DNA from: RUG11462 sp045539315
Lineage (GTDB): Bacteria; Bacillota; Clostridia; Oscillospirales; Acutalibacteraceae
Assembly (NCBI GenBank): GCA_045539315.1
Contig: JAZQFC010000030.1
Location: 1-64,000 of the forward strand
DNA length: 64,000 bases
Reading direction: 5' to 3'
Shown here: piece after piece, positions 35,146-42,482 of the stretch
How the letters are laid out: each line of letters opens with the position of its first letter
How positions within the stretch are numbered: the stretch's first letter is position 1
The notes under the pieces: model-generated
The model's input: only the letters and a program-made list of their open reading frames with translations
Told to the model about the DNA's origin: nothing
Database searches by the model: none
Made by a program: the position numbers and the translations under genes

Positions 35146-35184
35146 AAAACCTCGAAAGAATTAACTTTCGAGGTTTTTATTTTT
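35146..35184. terminator. Bidirectional terminator
   Basis: Perfect 13-bp stem aaaacctcgaaag/ctttcgaggtttt with a 6-nt loop and T-runs, between the convergent S-component and SurA-like genes. Confidence 0.82.
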
Positions 35185-36451
35185 ATTGAGCATATTCAGT
35201 TTCTGCAACTGTTTGAGCGGCTGTTGTTTCAGTAAGATAATCAATTTTTTCGCCACTGTAATATTTAAGAGCAGATTTGTTTTCTTTAACTTCAAACTTT
35301 TTAATCATATCATCAACGATTTTTTGATAATCGTCATCAACAATAGTTTTAATTGCATATAATTCATAACTATCTTTGTAAGAAGTTTTTGAAGAATCAG
35401 TTGCTTTTAATATATCTCTACGATAAACAAGTGCGTAGCAGTCATCATTTTCAATAACAGTAGCAGTGCCGTTTTTCAATTTCAAAGTTTCTTCAAAGTT
35501 CTCATCGTTAGCGCTACCATTTTCAACAAGTTCATTAGCCGCAGCGCTTAAAAGAATTGATTCATAAGAAGAAGCATCAGTTGAAGCAGATTTTTCATCA
35601 GTTGCAAGACCAAAGTCTAATTGATAAGAAACATAAACATCTTTAAAAGCAGTACCTGCATTTAATTTGTCTGCATATTCTTGAAGAGTTTTTAAATGCT
35701 CTTTTTTAGTAGCGTCAGATTTTTCTTTGCCTTCATCATCATAGTGAGAAACATCTATCATATAAACAGGAATGTAGTTGTTTTGCAAAGCAGAATTAAT
35801 CTTGCTATCTTCAGGTCTTAAAGAACCTTCTAATTTTTTAACTTCAGGGTCTATTGCTTTAGTTGATTCGTGAGTATGGTCAACTTCTTCGCCGTCTTCA
35901 TGCTCGTGAGCATCTTCTTCAGTTGGCTCTTGAATATAATAGTTGTAAACCATTTCTTCTTTCCAATAAAGGTTTGTAAAGTAACTCTTAAAAGTATTTA
36001 AAGAAACACCGTTTGCTTGATAAACTTCGCCAACACCTGCATTAGTTTCATCGCCATACCATTGACTTTCAGCATAAGAATCAATATATGCTTGTTCATC
36101 TTCAGAAATAGTAAAACCTAAACGGTCAAATTCAAGTTCTGTGTAAGCATACATTTCACAAGCCTCTTTAGCCTGTTGTTTAGTCCAAGTGTCATAATCT
36201 TTGTCTTCGTATTTGAGTTCTTTGTAATCCTCATACTTTGTGCCTTTTTCTTCAGCAGCAGAAACAGCAACATCTTGGAATTTCATATCTGCATCCATAA
36301 GTAAGCACATATAAAGAGCAGTACGGATTTCAACAGTTTTATCACCGTTTGTAAATTCAAATGCGTTTTCATCTTTTGTGCGGCAAGAAGCAAGACAAGT
36401 CATAGCAACAAGTATTGCTAAAATAATAGCCAAAATTCTTTTAGTTTTCAT
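35183..36451 (-). CDS. SurA/PrsA-like lipoprotein (probable extracellular foldase)
   Basis: The 422-aa product has a lipoprotein signal with the acylated cysteine at residue 23 (CLASC). An N-terminal helical region (LGFTISEDEQAYIDSYAE, residues about 111-128) resembles SurA-type chaperone segments, and residues about 215-345 could include a degenerate parvulin domain (NNYIPVYMIDVSHYDDEG; KTLQEYADKLNAG). A His/Glu/Asp-rich insertion (DAHEHEDGEEVDHTH, near residues 185-200) could bind metal. A foldase for exported proteins is the best guess; no catalytic isomerase residues can be confirmed by eye. It is transcribed alone from a good promoter. Confidence 0.58.
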   Translation of the reverse strand: MKTKRILAIILAILVAMTCLASCRTKDENAFEFTNGDKTVEIRTALYMCLLMDADMKFQDVAVSAAEEKGTKYEDYKELKYEDKDYDTWTKQQAKEACEMYAYTELEFDRLGFTISEDEQAYIDSYAESQWYGDETNAGVGEVYQANGVSLNTFKSYFTNLYWKEEMVYNYYIQEPTEEDAHEHEDGEEVDHTHESTKAIDPEVKKLEGSLRPEDSKINSALQNNYIPVYMIDVSHYDDEGKEKSDATKKEHLKTLQEYADKLNAGTAFKDVYVSYQLDFGLATDEKSASTDASSYESILLSAAANELVENGSANDENFEETLKLKNGTATVIENDDCYALVYRRDILKATDSSKTSYKDSYELYAIKTIVDDDYQKIVDDMIKKFEVKENKSALKYYSGEKIDYLTETTAAQTVAETEYAQ

Positions 36452-36497
36452 AAATAATCTCCTTAACTTTAAAAATTCTTAAAAGATTTACCAAACA

Positions 36498-36526
36498 ATT
36501 ATACATCATTTTTATGAAAAAGTAAA
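36498..36526 (-). promoter_or_regulatory. Promoter of the SurA-like lipoprotein gene
   Basis: On the minus strand, -35 TTTACT (36526-36521), 17-bp spacer, -10 TATAAT (36503-36498). Confidence 0.55.
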
Positions 36527-36596
36527 TATTATTTTTAATTTTATTTATAAAAATAAAATTATTTCAAAAAATGCTATTAAAATATCGCATAAAATA

Positions 36597-36625
36597 TTGA
36601 AAAAAATTGTAATATATGTTAAAAT
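36597..36625 (+). promoter_or_regulatory. Promoter of the shikimate kinase gene
   Basis: -35 TTGAAA (36597-36602), 17-bp spacer, -10 TAAAAT (36620-36625), about 35 bp before ATG 36660. This argues against the longer frame starting at 36597. Confidence 0.5.
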
Positions 36626-36659
36626 ATATAAGGAATATTGTACTTATTGGAGAAAAAAC

Positions 36660-37166
36660 ATGAATGTCATTTTAGTGGGAATGCCGGGGTGTGGCAAAAG
36701 CACGTGCGGTGTGCTTGTTGCAAAGCATCTGTGCAAATCCTTTTTAGATACAGATTTGCTTATTCAGCAAAATGAAGGAATGAAACTGTCAGAGGTTATT
36801 GCAAAAAAAGGAATAGATGGTTTTAATGAGGCAGAAAGAAATTCTGTTATAACTCTTTATACAAAGAATTGTATAATCGCAACAGGCGGCAGTATGGTTT
36901 ATCATAGTGACGCTATGGAAAAACTAAAAGAAGATGGAATTGTAATCTATCTTGAAATAAGTTTTAAAAATATGATGAGAAGAATTCGTAATTTTAAAAA
37001 AAGGGGAGTGGTTTTAAAAGAAAACCAAACTCCAAAAGATATGTATAATGAGAGAGCGGAACTTTATAATAAGTATGCAGATATCGTTATTGATGTAAAT
37101 AAAAATTCAATTGAAGAAACTGTTGGGCAAATTATTTCTTCACTTGAGAATTATGAGAGCAAATAG
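36660..37166 (+). CDS. aroK: Shikimate kinase
   Basis: This enzyme phosphorylates shikimate at the 3-hydroxyl in aromatic amino-acid synthesis. The 168-aa product matches the family length, with the P-loop GMPGCGKST at residues 8-16, the shikimate-contact DTD near residue 34, an ATGGSMVYH segment in place of the usual GGG loop, and the lid-like RIRNFKKRGVVL and ERAELYNKYADIVID at the end. ATG 36660 is seven bases after ggag. No other aro gene is nearby; the next gene starts 15 bp later. A shikimate-kinase-like enzyme of other specificity is not excluded. Confidence 0.8.
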   Translation: MNVILVGMPGCGKSTCGVLVAKHLCKSFLDTDLLIQQNEGMKLSEVIAKKGIDGFNEAERNSVITLYTKNCIIATGGSMVYHSDAMEKLKEDGIVIYLEISFKNMMRRIRNFKKRGVVLKENQTPKDMYNERAELYNKYADIVIDVNKNSIEETVGQIISSLENYESK

Positions 37167-37181
37167 TCCCAGGGAGTGCTT

Positions 37182-38714
37182 ATGAAACTTAAGAGAGTAA
37201 TTTCTATGTTGTTATGTTTATGCTTTGTTTTCTCGGTAAGCGTAACAACTTTAGCAAAAGAAGAAAAAACTGCAATTAGTGATGTTATTAATGTTCGTCA
37301 GTATAAAAGCAGTATTATTCAAGAAATCGTTGAAACTGATACTGATGTGCAAAAAGCAAAAAGTTTAATTTATGATGCTATTGATACATATCAACCTAAT
37401 GTGCCGTTAACCGCATATCGCTTGTCAGAAGATGCGTTTATAGCAGCATTAGTTGAAGTGTTAGACTTTTATCCTGAATTTTTTTACCTTGATTTAGATA
37501 ATTCAGGTTGGTATATGTCTGCAAGTGGAAATTATGTTACAAGGCTTGAATTAGCATATCTTTATTCAGTTGAAGAGTGCAATGCTCAAAGAATTCAGTT
37601 AGAACAAGCAGTTGAAAATGTTGTTTCTAAAATGAATGGCATTACAAGTGTTGAAGATAAGATTATATTCTTGCATGATTACATTTCGGCGCACAATTCT
37701 TATGATGAAGACGGTGTAGATGGCGATGTTGAAAAGGTAGATGATTATTCGTTTACTGCATATGGTTGTTTGGTTAATAATCTTTCTGTTTGTCAAGGAA
37801 TGTCAGATGCGTTTGTGCTGGTTTCTAAAAAAATCGGTCTTACATCATATATGGTTTCGAGTGAACCTATGGTGCATGCGTGGAATTTAGTAAAATCTAA
37901 TGATGCATATTATCATTTAGATATAACTTGGGACGATACTGCAGAACAAGCAGGTTTAGGTTTTGATGGCGAGAATTTTTTAGATGTAAAAGGCTTTGCT
38001 TCTCACAACTATTTTATGAAGAGTGATGAAGAGTTTAAACAATTAGACCATAATTATTGGGAAACTTATGGTGAAGCAACTGATAGCGAAACCTATAAAG
38101 ATTATTATTGGAACGATGTTTATTCTCAAATTTTCTTCATAAAAGGCAACCAGTATTATATTAAAAATTCAAATTTAATCAAAAGAAATGCGAAAACAGG
38201 TGAAGAAACTGTTTTATATACAATTGAAAACAGTGAGTTTTCGCAGGACTCTGAAAAATACACTTGGCAGTCAAAAAGCGCAGTTTTAGCATATAATTAT
38301 TATGATAACTTCTTGCTTATGAATTTGGCAGATGGTGTTTATGCTTATAACTTGTATAATGATACTGTTACAAAAGTTTATGATTATACAGGCGAGGGCT
38401 ATATTTCAGGAATACTTTTTGAAGGCGATGAATTGTTTTTAGATACCGCAAAAGTATTACCTGATGAAAATTCAAATGAATATGAAATGATAGAAGGCGA
38501 AAGTTTATCGGTAAAAATTGACCTGCCTGAAACAGATGATGTAATTTGTGATGTTGATGGCAATGGTTTGAGTATTACAGATATATTAGCATATAGAAAT
38601 TATCTTGTTAAAATAACAGATGATATCAACTTTCTCGTAGCAGATGCTGATAACAATAATGTTGTAGATATGAGAGATTTACTTATAGCAATTAAAAAAC
38701 TTGCCAACCGCTAA
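37182..38714 (+). CDS. Secreted transglutaminase-like protein with dockerin
   Basis: The 510-aa product has a signal peptide (residues 1-26), a transglutaminase/protease-like core (residues about 150-265) with a complete catalytic set: Cys in LSVCQGMSDAF, His in MVHAWN and Asp in YHLDITWDD. A beta-rich region follows, and the C-terminus (about 455-510) is a dockerin with two calcium-loop repeats, DVDGNGLSITD and DADNNNVVDMRD. The dockerin predicts binding to a cohesin such as that at 32966-33808. ATG 37182 is preferred to GTG 37176, which lies within the ribosome site agggag. Substrate unknown; peptidase, amidase and cross-linking roles are all possible. Confidence 0.8.
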   Translation: MKLKRVISMLLCLCFVFSVSVTTLAKEEKTAISDVINVRQYKSSIIQEIVETDTDVQKAKSLIYDAIDTYQPNVPLTAYRLSEDAFIAALVEVLDFYPEFFYLDLDNSGWYMSASGNYVTRLELAYLYSVEECNAQRIQLEQAVENVVSKMNGITSVEDKIIFLHDYISAHNSYDEDGVDGDVEKVDDYSFTAYGCLVNNLSVCQGMSDAFVLVSKKIGLTSYMVSSEPMVHAWNLVKSNDAYYHLDITWDDTAEQAGLGFDGENFLDVKGFASHNYFMKSDEEFKQLDHNYWETYGEATDSETYKDYYWNDVYSQIFFIKGNQYYIKNSNLIKRNAKTGEETVLYTIENSEFSQDSEKYTWQSKSAVLAYNYYDNFLLMNLADGVYAYNLYNDTVTKVYDYTGEGYISGILFEGDELFLDTAKVLPDENSNEYEMIEGESLSVKIDLPETDDVICDVDGNGLSITDILAYRNYLVKITDDINFLVADADNNNVVDMRDLLIAIKKLANR

Positions 38715-38738
38715 TTTATATTAGGAGGCTGACTGATT

Positions 38739-40211
38739 TTGAAAAAAAGAATGATGGTTTTAGTTTTAACAATTATACTTTTATTTTCAACTTTTACACC
38801 TGTGTGTAAAGGTCAGTCTTCAACTGCGAGCGCTTATTATTCAATAGCGGAACAGTCGGTTATAAATGCTTGGGAAAGATTTAATCCAAGCGCAATTATC
38901 TCTGACTTGGAAATCCCTGAAAAAGAGTTTGCGTCTTTAAGAAACTATATAACAAATAGAAATCCAAAGTATTTCTATGTTGAAATTGCAGATAGATTTT
39001 CTTGTATTATAAATGACAATGGCGAGTCTATTATTTATCAACTAAATTTTATATATAGTTTTGAGGAAGAAGAACTTCAAACTAGGGTAACAGAGTTTGA
39101 AAACAAGTGTGCCGAGATAATCAATTCGGCGCCACAAGGCGTAACAACAGAAGAAACATTGCTTTATTTCCACGATTATATTGCAAACGAAAATGTTTAT
39201 GACTTGCGTGTTTTTGAAGGTATTGATACTTCTGATGACAAGTTTATAAGAAGCGCCTATGGTTGTTTGATTAACAATAAATCGGTTTGTGAAGGCATTT
39301 CAAAAGCATTTAAAGTTTTGTGCGATAAAGCGGGTATTGAATGTCACATTGTTTATAGTGAAAGTATGCGCCACGAGTGGAATATGGTTAAAGTGGGCAA
39401 TAATTATTATCATATAGATGTAACTCAAGATGCGCCTGTGTATAATCTTGGCGCTCATGGTTTTCATCAGTCGCCTGGTGACACTAACCATAGATTTTTC
39501 TTGAAAAGCGATGAAGATATAAAGAATGACGCTCTTGGAAATTCTGTTCATTATAGTTGGAATGCACCATATCAAGCAACTGATAGCGAAACGTTTAAAA
39601 ATGCGTTTTGGACAAAAGCGAATGATGGTGTTTATTATATAGACGGTTGGTATTATTACACCACTTCAACTCATTTCAAAAAGCATAGATATATTGATAA
39701 AACCACCGTTAATTTAAAGAGACTTCCAAATGCTACTTGGAAATGTGGCTGCGGTAATCTTCATGTTTGGAAAGGTCAATACTCTAGAGCAACACTTATT
39801 CCTGACCATAGAGTTATGTTCACAGTTGCAAATAAAATTTGTTGTTATAACGTAGCAACCAAAACATTTTCTATTGTATATGCGCATACGCAAACAGGCT
39901 TTTTGTATAGTGTGGCATACAGAGATAATGAGTTTCATTTAGCAATAAGAGATGATGCGTATCACGATGATGAAATTCATTCATTCTTTAATGATGTAGA
40001 TATATTGGATATTGATGTGCCAAAAGATGATATGATTTCAGGCGATGTGAATGCCGATAACACTGTTGATGTTAAAGACATTGCAAAAATGAGAAAATAT
40101 TTGTTAAACAAAACATCTGAAATTAATTATGAAAATGCAGATGTTTATTATGACAAAGATATTGACATAAGAGATTTGTTGTATGTCAGAAAATTTATAT
40201 CTTTGCAATAG
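38739..40211 (+). CDS. Second secreted transglutaminase-like protein with dockerin
   Basis: This 490-aa paralogue of the preceding gene has the same plan: signal peptide (residues about 1-25), transglutaminase-like core with Cys in KSVCEGISKAF, His in MRHEWN and Asp in YHIDVTQ, a beta-rich middle, and a C-terminal dockerin starting GDVNADNTVDVKD (about residue 432). The second dockerin repeat (ADVYYDKDIDIRD) is degenerate in its calcium loop. The start is TTG 38739 about eleven bases after aggagg; it gives a normal basic signal-peptide N-terminus (MKKRMMV). The two genes are 24 bp apart and probably co-transcribed. Confidence 0.78.
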   Translation: MKKRMMVLVLTIILLFSTFTPVCKGQSSTASAYYSIAEQSVINAWERFNPSAIISDLEIPEKEFASLRNYITNRNPKYFYVEIADRFSCIINDNGESIIYQLNFIYSFEEEELQTRVTEFENKCAEIINSAPQGVTTEETLLYFHDYIANENVYDLRVFEGIDTSDDKFIRSAYGCLINNKSVCEGISKAFKVLCDKAGIECHIVYSESMRHEWNMVKVGNNYYHIDVTQDAPVYNLGAHGFHQSPGDTNHRFFLKSDEDIKNDALGNSVHYSWNAPYQATDSETFKNAFWTKANDGVYYIDGWYYYTTSTHFKKHRYIDKTTVNLKRLPNATWKCGCGNLHVWKGQYSRATLIPDHRVMFTVANKICCYNVATKTFSIVYAHTQTGFLYSVAYRDNEFHLAIRDDAYHDDEIHSFFNDVDILDIDVPKDDMISGDVNADNTVDVKDIAKMRKYLLNKTSEINYENADVYYDKDIDIRDLLYVRKFISLQ

Positions 40212-40220
40212 GGGAATAAA

Positions 40221-41237
40221 ATGCAAACGTTTAATATTTTAGAAATAAAAGAAAAATTCAATTTTAAAGGTAGAACAGCATTTTTTAATGACTGGTTATG
40301 TCTTGATTTTACAGCAAGCGGTTTTGAATTCAAGGCAGATTTTAATAATTCTGATTTGGTTGTTGAATCAAATATTTATGCAGATGATGGGCTTTTAGGC
40401 ATAGTGCTTGATAATGATTTTGAAAATATGATTCATATTCCTGTAACTCGTGGCGAGCAGAATATTACTGTTTTAGAAAAGTTAGATGGAGTTCATATTG
40501 TTAAAATAGTAAAACTTCTTGAATATAGCCGTGGCAGATATGAATTTAAGTCAATAAGTTTTGATGGTGAATTTCTTGAAAAACCAGAAGAAAAACCATT
40601 AAAATTTGAGTTTTATGGCGACTCTTTAACTTGTGGTTATGGTAATTTGTGTTCAACACGAAATAGCCCAAATCCATTTGGCTTTTTAGAGCATGGTTAT
40701 AAAACTTGGTGTGTTCATCTTTGTGAAAAATTAGGTGCAGAAATGTCAGCGGTTTCATCTTCAGGTCAAGGTATTGTAACCGACTGTGTTGGCAACCCTA
40801 ATGGCACAATCGAAAAATATTATAATATGGCATTGCCATCAAGACGCGTTAAGTGGGATTTTTCAAAATATGTTCCAGATTTTGTGTTTATTAATCTCGG
40901 CGCTAATGATATAAATTATCTTCGTTTTATCGAAGGCGCAACAATGGACTGGTCAGTTTTTAAAGCAAACGCTAAAAAACTTATTGATGAAATCAGAAGC
41001 CACGCTCCAAATTGTAAAATTGTAATTGCTTTAGGTCACGATAAAGGCTCTGCGCCATTTGATAGTGTGGTAAATGCATATAAAGAGTTAATTGCCAATG
41101 AAAATTATGAAGATATTGTTATTTATGATGATATAACTTGTAATCAACTAGGTGGCGATTGGCACCCAAATATTGATGATGATTATATGATGTATGAAAA
41201 ACTTTATAATCATCTTTTAAAAGATTTTAATTTTTAA
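40221..41237 (+). CDS. SGNH/GDSL esterase resembling CE2 acetylxylan esterases
   Basis: The 338-aa product has an N-terminal beta-sandwich-like region (residues about 1-120) and a C-terminal SGNH hydrolase: the serine in FYGDSLTCGYG near residue 133, GQGI (block II), GANDINY (block III) and the GDWHPN histidine block near the end. This two-domain plan is that of carbohydrate esterase family 2, which removes acetyl groups from plant polysaccharides. There is no signal peptide, so it would act on imported oligosaccharides. It starts 9 bp after the dockerin gene and ends the operon. Confidence 0.8.
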   Translation: MQTFNILEIKEKFNFKGRTAFFNDWLCLDFTASGFEFKADFNNSDLVVESNIYADDGLLGIVLDNDFENMIHIPVTRGEQNITVLEKLDGVHIVKIVKLLEYSRGRYEFKSISFDGEFLEKPEEKPLKFEFYGDSLTCGYGNLCSTRNSPNPFGFLEHGYKTWCVHLCEKLGAEMSAVSSSGQGIVTDCVGNPNGTIEKYYNMALPSRRVKWDFSKYVPDFVFINLGANDINYLRFIEGATMDWSVFKANAKKLIDEIRSHAPNCKIVIALGHDKGSAPFDSVVNAYKELIANENYEDIVIYDDITCNQLGGDWHPNIDDDYMMYEKLYNHLLKDFNF

Positions 41238-41238
41238 T

Positions 41239-41270
41239 AAAATAGGGAGTGCATTAGCACTCCCATTTTA
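41239..41270 (+). terminator. Terminator after the esterase gene
   Basis: gggagtgc/gcactccc stem with an atta loop, extended by A/T pairs and followed by atttta. It lies between the esterase gene and tRNA-Arg. Confidence 0.7.
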
Positions 41271-41280
41271 GCATTTATAC

Positions 41281-41356
41281 CTGCCCATAGTCTAACTGGA
41301 TAAAACATCAGATTCCGATTCTGAAATTAGGGGTTCAAGTCCTCTTGGGCAGACCA
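41281..41356 (+). tRNA. tRNA-Arg (anticodon CCG)
   Basis: Acceptor ctgccca/tgggcag, D loop with aactggat, anticodon stem tcaga/tctga around loop ttccgat (anticodon CCG, decoding CGG), T arm with gttcaag, discriminator A and encoded CCA. No clear own promoter is visible; the preceding terminator ends 10 bp upstream. Confidence 0.92.
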
Positions 41357-41406
41357 ATTTATAAAGATAGAATTAACAATTATTTTTTAGTATTCAATAA
41401 GGTTAA

Positions 41407-41532
41407 CCCTTGAACCCCCATTGCAAATGTTCGGCGGTTGCCACGTAAGTTGGCGAGCCGAACTTGCTAAAATAATTGTTGCGAAGCAACGTTAGTGTGC
41501 AAAGCACACTTCAAGTCCTCTTGGGCAGACCA
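41407..41532 (+). repeat. tRNA-tail element, copy 1, behind tRNA-Arg
   Basis: It begins with the reverse complement of the tRNA T arm (41409-41418 against 41330-41339). It then contains three hairpins: gttcggc/gccgaac (41429-41462), gttgc-gaa-gcaac (41478-41490) and gtgtgc-aaa-gcacac (41495-41509). It ends with a perfect 23-nt copy of the tRNA 3' end including CCA (41510-41532, copy of 41334-41356). No coding frame. Confidence 0.8.
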
Positions 41533-41582
41533 AAAAATTAAACTCAAAGAATACATTATTCAGTAAAAATTAATGATGCTAG

Positions 41583-41707
41583 CCCTTGAACCCCGTTGCA
41601 AATGTTCGGCGGTTGCCACGTAAGTTGGCGAGCCGAACTTGCTAAAATAATTGTTGCGAAGCAACGTTAGTGTGCAAAGCACACTTCGAGTCCTCTTGGG
41701 TGGGCCA
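41583..41707 (+). repeat. tRNA-tail element, copy 2, behind tRNA-Arg
   Basis: This is a near-identical tandem copy of 41407-41532, offset by 175-176 bp. The interior hairpins are identical by eye. The terminal tRNA-tail copy (41685-41707) has drifted (ttcgagtc and gggtgggcca). The 50 bp between the copies is AT-rich unique sequence. Confidence 0.8.
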
Positions 41708-41753
41708 AAAGAAAACTAATATATTAGATAAATAAGAATTTGTAGGGATGATA

Positions 41754-42266
41754 ATGATTGTTCTAATTACAGGTGCATCGCACACGGGCAAGACAGCACT
41801 TGCACAAAAACTTCTTGAAAAATATAAATATCCATATCTTTCAATAGACCATCTAAAAATGGGTTTAATTCGTAGTGGTAACACAGAACTTACCCCTATG
41901 GATGATAATGAATTAACCGAATATTTATGGCCGATTGTTCGTGAAATGATAAAAACTGCTATTGAGAATAAGCAGAACTTAATTGTCGAAGGATGCTATA
42001 TTCCTTTTGATTGGCAGAAGGACTTTGACTCCGAATATCTTGAAAATATCAAATATTTCTGTCTTGTAATGAGCGAAGAATATATCAGAAATCACTTTGC
42101 TGACATAAAGAAATATGCAAATACCATTGAAAACCGTTTGGATGATGAATGGTGTACAATGGATCGTGTGTTGGCAGATAATGCAGAAATGTTAGACCTC
42201 GCACAGAAGTATAATGTGAACTATATACTCATTGAAGATAAGTATGAAATCAATATTGATTTATAG
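41754..42266 (+). CDS. P-loop NTPase / kinase-like protein
   Basis: The 170-aa product begins MIVLITGASHTGKTALAQ (Walker A, residues 7-14), followed by YLSIDHLKMGLIRSG, NLIVEGCYIPFDW and a basic lid-like region. It resembles small adenylate-kinase/zeta-toxin-like kinases often labelled AAA family ATPase in Firmicutes; the substrate is unknown. ATG 41754 is preferred to 41748 because aggg sits six bases upstream. It lies between the tRNA-Arg tandem elements and the composition change, a typical place for an acquired gene. Confidence 0.7.
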   Translation: MIVLITGASHTGKTALAQKLLEKYKYPYLSIDHLKMGLIRSGNTELTPMDDNELTEYLWPIVREMIKTAIENKQNLIVEGCYIPFDWQKDFDSEYLENIKYFCLVMSEEYIRNHFADIKKYANTIENRLDDEWCTMDRVLADNAEMLDLAQKYNVNYILIEDKYEINIDL

Positions 42267-42313
42267 CAGCAAATTCCGATTTGTTTGTTGGTTGCAACCT
42301 TGATATCTTTTTC

Positions 42314-42405
42314 GGTGCGACGAGCCAAAAAATCCTCATTCCCTTTTGGGCGTGAGGATTTTTCTTGTTTCGATCGCGACCCCCTCTCTCGTTCCTCGTC
42401 GCACC
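42314..42405. repeat. Nested inverted repeat at the composition junction
   Basis: The 11-bp arms ggtgcgacgag (42314-42324) and ctcgtcgcacc (42395-42405) are perfect inverted copies. Inside is a terminator-like hairpin aaaaatcctca/tgaggattttt (42328-42338, 42353-42363) with an inner ccc-tttt-ggg stem, followed by T-rich sequence. It can terminate the NTPase gene. The outer arms are unexplained and could be ends of a small non-coding element. Confidence 0.65.
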
Positions 42406-42420
42406 ATATGCGATTTTTGA

Positions 42421-42449
42421 TTGAAAAAGACGCCCTTTTATCGTACAAT
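42421..42449 (+). promoter_or_regulatory. Promoter of the DUF4886 gene
   Basis: -35 TTGAAA (42421-42426), 17-bp spacer, -10 TACAAT (42444-42449), about 34 bp before the ATG. Confidence 0.55.
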
Positions 42450-42482
42450 TGATTTAACAAAAAATTCGAGGTGGGATTTTGA

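Noticed and set aside
41407..41707. Possible CRISPR array or extra tRNA genes behind tRNA-Arg
   Set aside because: There are only two units of about 125 bp with identical interiors, not short repeats with unique spacers. The tRNA tails lack D and anticodon arms, so no cloverleaf can form.
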